A DNA stretch of 64,000 bases from Archaeoglobaceae archaeon. Lineage in GTDB: Archaea; Halobacteriota; Archaeoglobi; Archaeoglobales; Archaeoglobaceae. The translations under genes and the position numbers were made by a program. The notes beneath the pieces were generated by a model. The model was not told the origin of the DNA and ran no database searches. It saw nothing but the letters and a program-made list of their open reading frames with translations. The DNA lies in the NCBI GenBank assembly GCA_027036775.1, contig JALWDS010000047.1:1-64000 (forward strand), in the 5' to 3' direction. Within the stretch, counting starts at the first letter, position 1. The number at the start of each line of letters is the position of its first letter. Below, piece by piece: positions 1-9,677 of this stretch.

Positions 1-1631
1 CTACCGTTTATGACAGCTATATACGGATCGGAATCGAACTTCAGGTAAGGGGCTATCGTTTTTACCCTATCCACCACGTTCCTGTGAATCATAATTCTGC
101 TGTTCTCCGTTACGTATCTGCTCAGTATCAGATTGATGTCCCCGAACCTTAAAGCGAACAGAAACCTCCTAAATCCGTCGAGCTTAACCCCTCCCGTTCC
201 GTTGTATTTCGTAAATACGTTTCTCTCCCCCAACGGATAGTCGAACTCCTTAAGCTTCGTATCTACGACGACGTAACCGTTCGTTAGTTCTCCGTAGTAA
301 ATCCTCGGCTCCTTTATCTCTATCTTCCCCTTCGGAGGTATGTCCTTAACTATGAAGTCTGGCAAACCCTCCCTCGAGACTGCGTTGACTGGGGAAACGA
401 CAACTCCGTAACCGTGCGTGTAAACGAGGTGTTCGTTGACCCAAGTTTTCGCCCTTAAGGGTAAAAGATCGGTTGAGAGTTCCCTCGCGGATATCATGAC
501 CTCGGTGTAGTTTCCGTCTATGTTGTATCTATCGACGTCAACGTCGTTTATGAAGTAGTAAGTTCTGATCTGCTGTAACTGTCTGTAAACGTCTAAAAGC
601 GGTCTGTGATCCCAAATCCTAACGTTTTTAATCGTTGCACTGTGTTTTTTCAACTTCTCGTAGCTCAGATCGTATTTGACCTCGTAGGGATACTCCCTAA
701 CTTTGTCTATTCCGAACGCAAACCTCGTGTATCTTATGCTGTAATTTATGTAGTTCCACTCCATCTGAAGCTCGTTCGGCTCGACCTTGAGCTTTTGAAC
801 TGTGAATGGGATGAGACCGAGAACCAAGGTCAGAAATACCAGATACACGCCGAACAGAATAAGGAACTTCTCGAAACTCCTAAACCTAATGCAAGCGAAA
901 CCGAAACCGAACGAAACTATCGAAGTTAGCAACAGGGCTGGCATCAGGACGTTCACCTCAACCCAGCTCGCACCGCTCACTACCCCGTGTTGGGAAAATA
1001 GGAGCTCGAACCTCGACAGATAAAAGTAAATCCCCGCCAAGAAGAAGATCAGGGCAAAGAGAATCGAGATGTGAAGGTAACCGAGCTCTGGAAACAGCTC
1101 CTTAAACTCCTCCCAAGTCCTAACCCACCTGAAGTGGTAGAGGTAGTATATTATGGATATCAAGAAGCAGAAAAGTATAGAGACTGCAAACATTTGGAGT
1201 AGAGTTTCGTAGAACGGTAGTTTAAAAACGAAAAAGGAAACGTCGTAACCGAATATCGGATCGGTAACGTTGAAGTTCGTGGAGTTAACGAAGTAAACCA
1301 GCTTCAACCAGCCCTGAGAGAATGCGTAGGCTATTATGAGAGATATAAGGACATCTATCTCGTGAAAGTATCTAATCTCGTCTCCCAAAAACTCCGCCAC
1401 CGCCTTCTTTATTGCAAATGCGTTTAGAGTTAGAATTGAGAGGGAAACTGCGAAAGCTATCATGAAGGTTGCAATCTGATACTTCAGCATCTCCAAGTAT
1501 GCGAAACCGTAGTTGATGGATGAGAACCAGAGATACTCGGTGTAAACGTTTACGAGAACATCCGTCAGTATCAAATCGACCAACGTGAACGTGAGGAGCA
1601 TTATTACCCTCTTCGGTGTGAGCATAGGCAT
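1..1631 (-). CDS. UPF0182 family membrane protein (C-terminus cut by window edge)
   Basis: This is a partial gene that starts at ATG 1631 and runs off the left edge with at least 543 codons. I translated it by hand. The first ~280 residues hold several hydrophobic segments, and the rest is a soluble domain. The soluble part carries runs I recognise from UPF0182 (COG1615), including IWDHRPLLDVYRQLQQIRTY, DVDVDRYNIDG, WVNEHLVYTHGYGVV and GLPDFIVKDIPP. The molecular function of the family is unknown. Its stop codon lies outside the window. The upstream permease gene ends 15 bp before this start on the same strand, so the two are probably co-transcribed. Family assignment is confident; any functional link to the neighbouring ABC exporter is only context. 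Confidence 0.85.
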   Translation of the reverse strand, partial: MPMLTPKRVIMLLTFTLVDLILTDVLVNVYTEYLWFSSINYGFAYLEMLKYQIATFMIAFAVSLSILTLNAFAIKKAVAEFLGDEIRYFHEIDVLISLIIAYAFSQGWLKLVYFVNSTNFNVTDPIFGYDVSFFVFKLPFYETLLQMFAVSILFCFLISIIYYLYHFRWVRTWEEFKELFPELGYLHISILFALIFFLAGIYFYLSRFELLFSQHGVVSGASWVEVNVLMPALLLTSIVSFGFGFACIRFRSFEKFLILFGVYLVFLTLVLGLIPFTVQKLKVEPNELQMEWNYINYSIRYTRFAFGIDKVREYPYEVKYDLSYEKLKKHSATIKNVRIWDHRPLLDVYRQLQQIRTYYFINDVDVDRYNIDGNYTEVMISARELSTDLLPLRAKTWVNEHLVYTHGYGVVVSPVNAVSREGLPDFIVKDIPPKGKIEIKEPRIYYGELTNGYVVVDTKLKEFDYPLGERNVFTKYNGTGGVKLDGFRRFLFALRFGDINLILSRYVTENSRIMIHRNVVDRVKTIAPYLKFDSDPYIAVING

Positions 1632-1646
1632 CGTTCCTTCGGGAGA

Positions 1647-2666
1647 CTATAAACTTTTGGTTATCCTACCCTTCACGATCAAACAGGACGTTGTGAGCAT
1701 AATGAGATCGACGACACCGAATGCGATTGCAAACGTTAAACAGTCGTCTAAGATTCCAAGAGATAACCTTACGGAGAGACTGAGGGGAGACGGTGTGAAT
1801 GTTAGAAAGGAGAGTATTAAAGGAATGAATAAAAGAGAATAGATGAGATGTGCCTGCTCCCTGCTTTCGGAAAATCCGAACACCATCATCGCAATCGATG
1901 ACGAGAGGATGCAGAACGTGAGTGAGGGAAAAACGCTTGCAATCGATACATTTACACCGTTCGCAACGAAACCCAATATCCAAACGAGTGTAAGCATCAG
2001 AGATACCGTAAAGACCGCGACGATCTTACCGATCACGACATCCTTCACACCTACGCTCGTCAGCAAAACTTCCGAAGTCTTCAGTTCCTCGTAGAGGACG
2101 TCTATCGTGTATATCCCCACTATTATCCCGCAAAGAACGACTACTGTCGGAATTAGAACGACGTAGATGAATCTGAACTTAAGCGAAATTCCCTCTGGAA
2201 CGCTTATGGGTCTTCCTTCCGTATCGTATGACCTAACGTTTAAAACGGGTATCCCGTTCAACTCCCTCAAAACGGTTTGATACTCCTCGAAAACCCTTTT
2301 GAGGTAGGGTATAACCCTTATGGACTTCACCTCCTCCTTCGGCACGTAAACCTCGACGTAGTTGACGCCCTTAGGATTCTCGTTCAAAACTACGACCGCA
2401 TCGACGTATCCCTTTCTCAAACCGTTTAAAGCGGAACTAAGATTCTCGAACCTCATGGGATTTGCAACTCTTTCAAAAATCGGTGCGTTTCCAACCAAAC
2501 CTATCCTCGCTTTGAATTCGAAGCTGGGATTGTATAGGAATACGAGTCCGGTTGCGACTATTTGGGAGAGGGAAGATAAAGCTACGAGCAGTAGTAACGT
2601 CAAGACAACAGTCTTCTCCCTAAACAAGGACTTCAAATCCTTTTTTGCTATAACGAGAGAAGCCAC
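1647..2666 (-). CDS. ABC-2 type transporter permease
   Basis: This is a membrane permease of about 339 residues with one N-terminal transmembrane segment, a ~120-residue extracytoplasmic domain and about five to six C-terminal hydrophobic helices, which is the NatB-like ABC-2 layout. I placed the start at GTG 2666 (VASLVIAKKDL) because a GGGGTGAT ribosome-binding sequence precedes it. A longer in-frame start at 2732 would overlap the upstream gene by 85 bp. With the chosen start the overlap is 19 bp, which suggests translational coupling. It probably works with the divergently encoded ATPase at 4249 and the larger permease upstream. The substrate cannot be inferred. Confidence 0.8.
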   Translation of the reverse strand: MASLVIAKKDLKSLFREKTVVLTLLLLVALSSLSQIVATGLVFLYNPSFEFKARIGLVGNAPIFERVANPMRFENLSSALNGLRKGYVDAVVVLNENPKGVNYVEVYVPKEEVKSIRVIPYLKRVFEEYQTVLRELNGIPVLNVRSYDTEGRPISVPEGISLKFRFIYVVLIPTVVVLCGIIVGIYTIDVLYEELKTSEVLLTSVGVKDVVIGKIVAVFTVSLMLTLVWILGFVANGVNVSIASVFPSLTFCILSSSIAMMVFGFSESREQAHLIYSLLFIPLILSFLTFTPSPLSLSVRLSLGILDDCLTFAIAFGVVDLIMLTTSCLIVKGRITKSL

Positions 2667-4210
2667 AGCATCACCCCGTTGTAAATCGCGTGAAATGTTG
2701 AAGATGTTAACACGCCTAACTTGAATCCCCATCTCATCGTGAGAACGAATACCGTCGTAGCGGTGACGTGTGCGAGTAGAGGTAGAACGAAAAGAACAGT
2801 AAGTCTAAGGGGTATAAGCGGGATTAAAATCAACTTCTCCCCCAAAAAGAACGCGAAGGCGGATAGGAAGGCGGAGATGTAGGGGTTCAACCTATCTCTG
2901 GAGGAGTAAACGAAAAGACCTTTGAAGAACTCCTCGACGATTGCTAGAGACATCAGGACGGGGAAGACGTATGATCGTATCGGATACAAAACGGCAAGTG
3001 CAAAGATCTCGAAGAGCAGGACGAAGGGTATGGATGCAATCGTAAAGACGAAAACCTTGTAGTATCTGTCCGTGAGCTTCGAGGTCAACTGTATGAGCTT
3101 GTCCGTTAATCCACGATGGTGCATGAACTCGAAAGAATTCGACGTTAGGTATAGGAGGGTAAGGGATATTAGGGAAACGTGAATTATGGATAGGGGCAAA
3201 TATATCCCTACCTTCTCCCCCTCCATGATGTTGATTAGAACGGTTACGGGCGAAAGTCCGCTCATAGGGACGAAGCTGAAAACTGCGGGTATGAACAGAT
3301 AGGCTGTGATCAGTAGAGTTACCACTATCGAAATGAACGACATCTCCTTGTAACTTCTGCTGAGAAAGACTACGAAGGCATCTAACGACAACATCAGAAG
3401 TAGGATGGACAAGAGCAAACAGACCATTACGATGCTGTGAAATAGGATGGATATAGCGAAGGAAACGAAGAATCCCAAGATCAAGTAAGGAGTCATCTTT
3501 CCAAGAATTAAGTCTCTGTTGGATAAAACGGTGAGTAACACCTCAAACCTCCCGCGGACCTTATCCTCCATGAATGATGATGAGAACGTCTGAGCTATGA
3601 AGTAGAGAGGCATTACGAATATGAAGGCGTAGAAAAACTTTTCAAAGAGAATAGGGGGCTTCAAGGCATCTGGAGTTATGTATTCACTTCTTTTAACCTC
3701 AACCACTTTTTCTAAAGGTTTCCCCACCGTCACATTAACATTTTCCTTCACGGTCCTTACGACCTCTTTCCCCTCTCTTTCAACAGGTTTCGTCACGCTT
3801 GTAGGCTTTACAACCCTCTCTGATCCAATTTCAACTTTTACGGGTTTAGTTGGAACTTTTATCAACTTTACCAAAACGGGAAATGCTCTCTCACCGAACT
3901 TCTCGTAAATCCATCTGTTATACTCCATCTTCAAGTAGCTTCTAAACTCGTCAAATGCGGAGTATCCTTTCAAATCGCCTCTTACGTAAACCGCATTACG
4001 ATAGATGATTATGTCGGGATTTTCGGAGATTTTGAAGGGTCTGTAATCGACCGGGACGTTTGTTGAGTATATGCCTTTGTCTATCGCTATACCGTTTGTG
4101 ACCAATTTATAAAAGAGGAGGACTGAAAGAATTAGAGAAATCAGGGCTATCAATCCAACCCTTTTCGATCCCCTTTTGATCCTGATTTCCCTTCTCGCAA
4201 TCTCAATCAT
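2648..4210 (-). CDS. ABC-2 permease fused to a PrsW-like intramembrane protease domain
   Basis: This 520-residue membrane protein has two parts. Residues ~1-370 look like an ABC-2/NatB permease: one N-terminal helix, a lysine/valine-rich extracytoplasmic region to about residue 175, then a helix cluster containing FSSSFMEDKVRGRFEVLL, typical of these permeases. Residues ~385-520 carry motifs of the PrsW glutamic-type membrane protease family: EEFFKG (E426, E427), FFLGE (E458), AHVTAT (H481) and FHAIYN (H507, N511), all within hydrophobic helices. The gene starts at ATG 4210, and the divergent ATPase begins only ~40 bp away. Related permease-CPBP protease fusions are known; the EExxK form here points to PrsW rather than CPBP. 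Protease activity is inferred from motifs only. Confidence 0.75.
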   Translation of the reverse strand: MIEIARREIRIKRGSKRVGLIALISLILSVLLFYKLVTNGIAIDKGIYSTNVPVDYRPFKISENPDIIIYRNAVYVRGDLKGYSAFDEFRSYLKMEYNRWIYEKFGERAFPVLVKLIKVPTKPVKVEIGSERVVKPTSVTKPVEREGKEVVRTVKENVNVTVGKPLEKVVEVKRSEYITPDALKPPILFEKFFYAFIFVMPLYFIAQTFSSSFMEDKVRGRFEVLLTVLSNRDLILGKMTPYLILGFFVSFAISILFHSIVMVCLLLSILLLMLSLDAFVVFLSRSYKEMSFISIVVTLLITAYLFIPAVFSFVPMSGLSPVTVLINIMEGEKVGIYLPLSIIHVSLISLTLLYLTSNSFEFMHHRGLTDKLIQLTSKLTDRYYKVFVFTIASIPFVLLFEIFALAVLYPIRSYVFPVLMSLAIVEEFFKGLFVYSSRDRLNPYISAFLSAFAFFLGEKLILIPLIPLRLTVLFVLPLLAHVTATTVFVLTMRWGFKLGVLTSSTFHAIYNGVMLWLLSL

Positions 4211-4220
4211 CTACCGAAGG

Positions 4221-4236
4221 TTAAATAACTCCGATA
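4221..4236. promoter_or_regulatory. Divergent promoter between permease and ATPase genes
   Basis: The 38-bp gap between the two divergent starts is A+T rich and contains TTAAATA at 4221-4227 and ATATAAA at 4234-4240, either of which could be an archaeal TATA box. TTAAATA lies about 24 bp before GTG 4249, the spacing expected for a leaderless transcript. Inference from spacing only. Confidence 0.45.
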
Positions 4237-4248
4237 TAAAGATTGTTC

Positions 4249-5031
4249 GTGCTCGTGGTTAGAGACCTCACGAAGAGATACGGTGATTTCGTTGCACTGA
4301 AGGGGGTGAGCTTCGAAGTCAGAAGGGGTGAGGTGGTTGGACTTATAGGTGAGAATGGAGCGGGAAAGAGCACGACCATAAAGATTGTTGTCGGACTTCT
4401 TACGCCGACATCTGGAAGCGTGGAGTTCGATGGTATGGATTTCTTTAGGAACAGAGAAAAGCTGAAGAGAAAGATAGGTTACGTTCCAGAGACGGATTCC
4501 CTTTACGAGGACATGAAAGCGGAAGAGTTCTTGAAGTTCTTCGCAAGCCTATACAAGGTCAAGTTCGACAGAAGACTGATGGACGTTCTCAAAATTCCGA
4601 ACAAGACGATAGCGGAGATGTCAAAGGGTATGAAGAGAAAGCTCTCCATTGCGAGGTCTCTTATTCACGATCCAGACTATCTGATCTACGACGAACCTTT
4701 CAGTGGACTCGACCCTACAATTTCCATAGCTTTAGCGGACTTTCTTAAAGGGTTGAGGGATAAGGCAATACTCTTCTCCGCCCACAACCTCTACTACGTT
4801 GAATACCTTTGCGATAGGGTTGTGATAATGAAGTCTGGAAGAGTTATCTACGAGGGAAGCGTTGAGGAGGTAAGGGGGCTTAAAACCTACATCGTTAAAA
4901 CGGAAAACGGTGTTGTAAGGACTAACGATGTGGATAAACTGATTGAGATTTTGAAGAGCGAGAGGGTTTTAGGATTGGACGTTGAGGTTAGAAGGTTGGA
5001 GGATCTATACTTCGAACTGATTAGAAGGTGA
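4249..5031 (+). CDS. ABC transporter ATP-binding protein (NatA-like)
   Basis: This is a ~260-residue cytoplasmic ATPase that would power the adjacent ABC-2 permeases. Visible motifs are Walker A GENGAGKST, a signature-like MSKGMKRKLSIARSL, Walker B YLIYDEPFSGLDP and the H-loop FSAHN. The signature is degenerate (MSKGM rather than LSGGQ), which is common in this subfamily. Possible starts are TTG 4243, GTG 4249 and GTG 4255. I prefer 4249 because it begins right where a transcript from the TTAAATA box would start. The stop codon abuts the convergent rpl40e stop. The C-terminal ~60 residues form a short regulatory extension. Substrate unknown. Confidence 0.88.
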   Translation: MLVVRDLTKRYGDFVALKGVSFEVRRGEVVGLIGENGAGKSTTIKIVVGLLTPTSGSVEFDGMDFFRNREKLKRKIGYVPETDSLYEDMKAEEFLKFFASLYKVKFDRRLMDVLKIPNKTIAEMSKGMKRKLSIARSLIHDPDYLIYDEPFSGLDPTISIALADFLKGLRDKAILFSAHNLYYVEYLCDRVVIMKSGRVIYEGSVEEVRGLKTYIVKTENGVVRTNDVDKLIEILKSERVLGLDVEVRRLEDLYFELIRR

Positions 5032-5187
5032 TCACTTCCTCTTACCCTTCCTCTCTTTGGATTTTGGCCTTAAACCCTTGTATCCGCACTTCCTACATCT
5101 CGTAGCTCTGATCGGATTCCTCGCGTTGCACCGCATGCATATCTTGACGTTGAATAACCTTGCTTCCGCTTCAGGAAACCTTGCCAT
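5032..5187 (-). CDS. rpl40e: Large ribosomal subunit protein L40e
   Basis: This 51-residue protein beginning [12 protein letters not shown] is a standard archaeal L40e, with a zinc ribbon of two CxxC pairs (CMRC and CRKC) and a basic tail ending [10 protein letters not shown]. An in-frame extension to 5256 exists but is not part of the family, so ATG 5187 is the start. It is the last gene of a minus-strand ribosome-biogenesis operon, 85 bp after nep1. Its stop codon abuts the convergent ATPase stop. Confidence 0.95.
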   Translation of the reverse strand: MARFPEAEARLFNVKICMRCNARNPIRATRCRKCGYKGLRPKSKERKGKRK

Positions 5188-5272
5188 GTCCCTCGATTTG
5201 AAACAGTGTATATAATCGTTACGTTTTCTCCTAAATTTCTCGATTAAATAAGTCAACGTGAACGGAAGAGCG

Positions 5273-5896
5273 TTAAATTCTGCTCAACACCCAGCAGGTC
5301 GTGTATAAAGCGGTTAGGGGTCTATCGGAGATAGAAACGAATTCCGCACCGACTTCCTCGAAAATCTTCAAAGTTTCATCCTCAAAATCTCCGTGGGGAA
5401 AGGCACCTATGCACACCGCACAATCCTCAAATTTAACCTCCCTCTTCTCTCCCCCTTCTCTCATCACGTAAACGTCCAAACCTCTCAAAACTTCTTTCAA
5501 GCTTAGGTCAGTCACCTCTATTAGTTTTGTCTCTCCAGACTTCACGACCCTCTTTTTGAACAGATCCTCCATCAAACCTATAAATCTGTTGTAGTTTCTC
5601 GGAAGCCTCGTAATCCTGTTTATCCATATCACAACGTCGTTTATCGTGTGAACGTAAACTTCGAAGTCGAATGGGGAATCCAAGGCCAAAAGGAGGCACT
5701 GGTGAATTATGTCAGGTCTTCCCCTCTTCTCCCTCCTATCCAATTTCTTCATTGCGGAATGGTGTTTCGCATCGTCGAGTATCATCTCCGTCGGTTTCTT
5801 TTTCCTCCTCCTCGCATCGTTCAGAACCGCTGGATGGTTTGCTATGCTCTTTGGAACCGTTTCAAGTGAACTCTCGACGAAAACCAACCTCAGCAA
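5273..5896 (-). CDS. nep1: rRNA small-subunit pseudouridine N1-methyltransferase Nep1
   Basis: This 207-residue SPOUT-class methyltransferase modifies a 16S rRNA pseudouridine and assists small-subunit assembly. Family hallmarks are the ALFVESSLE-like start ([12 protein letters not shown]), [32 protein letters not shown], and the C-terminal IGAFPHGDF and the SISDRPLTA run that form the SAM pocket. The start codon is TTG 5896, preceded by GGTGAT at good spacing. It overlaps the yjbQ stop by 7 bp, so translation is likely coupled. The setting with pno1/dim2, rio1 and rpl40e fits ribosome biogenesis. Confidence 0.95.
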   Translation of the reverse strand: MLRLVFVESSLETVPKSIANHPAVLNDARRRKKKPTEMILDDAKHHSAMKKLDRREKRGRPDIIHQCLLLALDSPFDFEVYVHTINDVVIWINRITRLPRNYNRFIGLMEDLFKKRVVKSGETKLIEVTDLSLKEVLRGLDVYVMREGGEKREVKFEDCAVCIGAFPHGDFEDETLKIFEEVGAEFVSISDRPLTALYTTCWVLSRI

Positions 5897-6282
5897 GGTA
5901 TCACCTTAACGACTACCCTCCTAACCCTCGGCCCGTCGAGTTCGACGAAGAGGATTCTCTGCCAAGTTCCGAGATCGAGTTTACCGTTCGTAATCGGAAT
6001 TACGACTGAATTGCCCATAAGTATTGCCCTCAAATGAGAATCGGCGTTGTTATCGATTCTATCGTGCATGTAACCCGCTCTGCTCGGAATAAGCTTTTCC
6101 AAAACTTTCAGTATGTCCTCCTTCAATCCAGATTCGTTTTCGTTCACAACTACAGCTGTTGTGGTGTGTTTTGTGTAAACTAAGGCTATACCATCCACTA
6201 CATCCTGACTCTCAACGATCTCTCTAACCCTCTCCGTTATATCAACTATCTCAATCCTTTTGCTCGTCTTAATTTCGATCAT
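5890..6282 (-). CDS. YjbQ / UPF0047 family protein
   Basis: This is a 130-residue single-domain protein of the YjbQ family. The conserved signatures are present: YTKHTTTAVVVNENESGL, the HLRA segment and the C-terminal ELDGPRVRRV. Bacterial homologues have a weak thiamine-phosphate synthase activity, but the physiological role is unsettled. I chose ATG 6282 (MIEIKTSKRIEI) because this is where the family begins; the frame stays open to 6366 but adds an unrelated extension. It lies between pno1 and nep1 in one operon, an arrangement that hints at RNA-linked function without proving it. Confidence 0.88.
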   Translation of the reverse strand: MIEIKTSKRIEIVDITERVREIVESQDVVDGIALVYTKHTTTAVVVNENESGLKEDILKVLEKLIPSRAGYMHDRIDNNADSHLRAILMGNSVVIPITNGKLDLGTWQRILFVELDGPRVRRVVVKVIPC

Positions 6283-6379
6283 AAAGACCTTCGGAATGAA
6301 GAAGAGATAACGTTTACCGTAGTTTTCCAAGATGTTTTGGTTATCTTTGAACTTCATCGCATACAAGTAACGGTTGAAA

Positions 6380-6913
6380 TCAATACCACTCCATGCCCCT
6401 CATCTTTAGCTCTCTCCTCTTCCTCTCCAAAAACCTTACAACGGTTGAGTGCTGTGCCCCTTCAACCAGCATCTCTATGGCCTCTCTCGCCACCGCAACG
6501 CTCTCTACATCTCCCAATATAGCAACGGTTTTACCGTATATCGAAACGTGGACGTTTAGAAGGTCCTCTATCGTCTTCCTCATACTCCCCTCCTTGCCTA
6601 TAATCCTCCCCTTGATCCTCTGCAGATGCCTGTCAGGAACGTATGAGGTCAGGTCTATCACCTCCAAAGTCGTCATGTCGTCCTCCAAGAGCTTCATGGC
6701 TATCTCTGGATTGAATCCGTGAGATATCGCTTTGACGACATCCTGAACCCTCATGAACTTGTATGGATCTTCGCACTCTATTCTCACGACTCCAGTTTTG
6801 CTGTTTATATGAATTCTGCAACCGCTCAGCTCCTCAATCCTCTTTTTAATCTCACCCTCCTTCCCGATGAGAACGCCGATCCTATCTTCAGGGACGTTCA
6901 GCTCTATCTCCAT
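6380..6913 (-). CDS. KH-domain ribosome assembly factor Dim2/Pno1
   Basis: This 177-residue protein has two KH domains. The first contains the GxxG loop in GVLIGKEGEIKKRIEE (about residues 13-28) and the second has GRIIGKEGSMRKTIEDLL (about residues 102-119). This is the archaeal Dim2/Pno1 protein that binds the 3' end of 16S rRNA and in eukaryotes partners with Nob1 and Dim1. The helix with FNPEIAMKLL between the domains is typical. It starts 4 bp after the rio1 stop, and the pairing of rio1 with the KH protein is conserved in archaea. In many genomes eIF1A precedes rio1; that gene is not here. Confidence 0.93.
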   Translation of the reverse strand: MEIELNVPEDRIGVLIGKEGEIKKRIEELSGCRIHINSKTGVVRIECEDPYKFMRVQDVVKAISHGFNPEIAMKLLEDDMTTLEVIDLTSYVPDRHLQRIKGRIIGKEGSMRKTIEDLLNVHVSIYGKTVAILGDVESVAVAREAIEMLVEGAQHSTVVRFLERKRRELKMRGMEWY

Positions 6914-6917
6914 ACGA

Positions 6918-7748
<831 letters not shown>

Positions 7749-7777
7749 TTAAATTCAAATCGATTAAACTTGAAGGA

Positions 7778-8320
7778 ATGCTGAAAGAGGGTATAATTCT
7801 CTGCTTAGGTGGGCAAGGTGGAGTTACCGCTGGGAGAATCCTCGCTTTGGCGTGCGTTAAAGATGGTCTTTACGCTCAGGCCATACCTCACTTCGGTGCC
7901 GAAAGGAGGGGAGCCTTGGTCAAAAACTACTTCAGGCTTTCGGACAAACCCATAAGGAGGCATTCCCCCGCAAAAAGGGGGGATTTCGTCGTCGTTTTTG
8001 CCGAGAAAATTTTAAACTTGATCGACGTTAAAGAGATTTTGAAGGAGGATGGCTTAGTCATACTGAACTCGAAGAGGGGTTTGAACGGCTTGAAGTGCTA
8101 CTACGTTAACGCGTCGGAGATAGCTCTAAGATTGAACTTGGTTTCCGCTGGATGGCCGATAGTGAATACGGCCATGGTTGGGGCGATTGCGAGAGTTTTG
8201 AACTTGTCTCTCGATTCCGTGCTGAGTGCGGTTGAAGACACCTTCGGTGGGAGGTTGGAGGATATCAATAAGAAGGCAGTCGAAATCGCTTACGGGGAGG
8301 TGAAATCTTGGAGTGGTTAA
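7778..8320 (+). CDS. 2-oxoacid:ferredoxin oxidoreductase, gamma subunit
   Basis: This 180-residue subunit has the GGQGGVTAGRILALA nucleotide/CoA-associated motif near its start and the PHFGAERRGA and VNTAMVGA segments characteristic of PorG/VorG. It is the first gene of a four-gene set in the order gamma, delta, alpha, beta, typical of archaeal pyruvate- or branched-chain 2-oxoacid:ferredoxin oxidoreductases. The complex oxidatively decarboxylates an oxoacid to acyl-CoA and reduces ferredoxin, or runs in reverse for carbon fixation. The ATG follows a GAAGGA sequence. It overlaps the delta gene by 13 bp. Confidence 0.92.
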   Translation: MLKEGIILCLGGQGGVTAGRILALACVKDGLYAQAIPHFGAERRGALVKNYFRLSDKPIRRHSPAKRGDFVVVFAEKILNLIDVKEILKEDGLVILNSKRGLNGLKCYYVNASEIALRLNLVSAGWPIVNTAMVGAIARVLNLSLDSVLSAVEDTFGGRLEDINKKAVEIAYGEVKSWSG

Positions 8321-8562
8321 AAACGCTGATATCGAGACCCTCAAAGGGCGTTTCTGGAAAAACTGGATACTGGAGGACCTTCAAGCCTATTTACGATCGG
8401 GATAAGTGCGTTTTGTGCTACGAATGTTACGTTTACTGTCCCGAGAACTGCGTAGAGATAGTTGAGAAAGTCGTTAAGATAGACTACGATTTCTGCAAGG
8501 GTTGCGGAATTTGTAGTGAGGTTTGTCCCGCAAACGCGATAGAGATGGTTAAGGAGGACTGA
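8308..8562 (+). CDS. 2-oxoacid:ferredoxin oxidoreductase, delta subunit (2[4Fe-4S])
   Basis: This 84-residue ferredoxin-like subunit carries two classical [4Fe-4S] motifs, CVLCYECYVYCPEN and CKGCGICSEVCPAN. It would relay electrons from the TPP site to soluble ferredoxin. Translation most likely starts at TTG 8308, positioned just after GGAGGTG at 8297-8303, inside the end of the gamma gene. The N-terminal segment SGKTGYWRTFKPIYD is typical of Por/Vor delta subunits. The alpha gene follows after 2 bp. Confidence 0.93.
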   Translation: MEWLKTLISRPSKGVSGKTGYWRTFKPIYDRDKCVLCYECYVYCPENCVEIVEKVVKIDYDFCKGCGICSEVCPANAIEMVKED

Positions 8563-8564
8563 TC

Positions 8565-9677
8565 ATGAAGACCATACTGACCGGAAACCATGCGGTTGCT
8601 TATGCGGTGAAGCTCTCAAGGGTGAAGGTCGTTTCCGCTTATCCCATAACCCCCCAAACTACGATCGTTGAGAAGATTGCGGAGATGATCGCCAAGGGGG
8701 AGATGGATGCGGAATTCGTAAACGTCGAGTCCGAACATTCCGCTTTGTCTGTGGTTTACGGGAGCGCTTTGGCGGGTTTGAGGAGTTTTACCGCCACATC
8801 GAGTCACGGACTGCTTTACATGTATGAGATGTGCTGGTGGGTTTCTAATTCGAGATTGCCTTTGGTAATGGCAGTAGTGACGAGAACAATAGGACCGCCT
8901 TGGAACATCCACACGGATCACACCGATTTAATGACCTTGAGGGATTCCGGTTGGATAATTGCGATGGCTGAAAACGCTCAGGAAGCTTTGGACTTGACCA
9001 TTCAAAGCTTTAAAATTAGCGAAAGCCTGAATTTACCCTTCGCGGTGGGGTTGGATGCTTTCGTGGTTAGTCACACCGCAGAGGTCGTTGACGTTCCCGA
9101 TCAGGAAACTGTCGATGAGTTCTTGCCTGAGAGAAAGCAGGCATACAGAGTTGATCCGAACGACGTCTTTGCAGTTGGAAACATTGCGGACAACTTGGAG
9201 ACCATGAGAATGAGGAGGGAGATGGCTCTGGATATGGAAAAAGCCAAAGGAGTTATAGACGAAGTTGGAAGGGAGTTCGGTGAAATTTTTGGTAGGAGAT
9301 ACGGTTTGGTTGAGGAGTATATGGTTGATGATGCGGAATACATCGTTGTAATGACAGGAGCTTGGAGTGGAGATGCCAAAGAGGCTGTGGACATCTTGAG
9401 GAAGAGGGGGATTCAGATAGGATTGCTCAAGTTGAGATACATCAGACCCTTTCCAAGGGAGGTCATTGAAAGGTTCGATGACAGGAAGATATTGGTCGTC
9501 GATAGGAGCTTTTCGATGGGGCATAGGGGAACACTCGGAATTGAAGTTGGGAATGTGGTCGATTGCAAGAACGTCGTAGCTGGACTTTGCGGAGTCGACG
9601 TGGGATTTGAAGACTTCAAGGAGATGTTCGAAAGGTTCGTTAGGGGTGAGTTGGGGGAGGTGGAATGGTGGATTTGA
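8565..9677 (+). CDS. 2-oxoacid:ferredoxin oxidoreductase, alpha subunit
   Basis: This 370-residue subunit starts with GNHAVAYAVKLSRVKVVSAY and YPITPQTTIVEKIAE, the pyrimidine-binding domain of the POR superfamily. It continues with ESEHSALS, TSSHGLLYMYE and the DHTDLMTLRDSGW run. The C-terminal third is the transketolase-C-like domain (DILRKRGIQIGLLKLRYIRP). Length and sequence fit PorA or VorA; I cannot separate pyruvate from 2-oxoisovalerate specificity with confidence. Its end overlaps the beta start by 13 bp. Confidence 0.92.
   Translation: MKTILTGNHAVAYAVKLSRVKVVSAYPITPQTTIVEKIAEMIAKGEMDAEFVNVESEHSALSVVYGSALAGLRSFTATSSHGLLYMYEMCWWVSNSRLPLVMAVVTRTIGPPWNIHTDHTDLMTLRDSGWIIAMAENAQEALDLTIQSFKISESLNLPFAVGLDAFVVSHTAEVVDVPDQETVDEFLPERKQAYRVDPNDVFAVGNIADNLETMRMRREMALDMEKAKGVIDEVGREFGEIFGRRYGLVEEYMVDDAEYIVVMTGAWSGDAKEAVDILRKRGIQIGLLKLRYIRPFPREVIERFDDRKILVVDRSFSMGHRGTLGIEVGNVVDCKNVVAGLCGVDVGFEDFKEMFERFVRGELGEVEWWI

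Noticed and set aside
606-1023. Plus-strand frames in the first kilobase
   Set aside because: They are antisense to the UPF0182 gene, which has clear family motifs over this interval.
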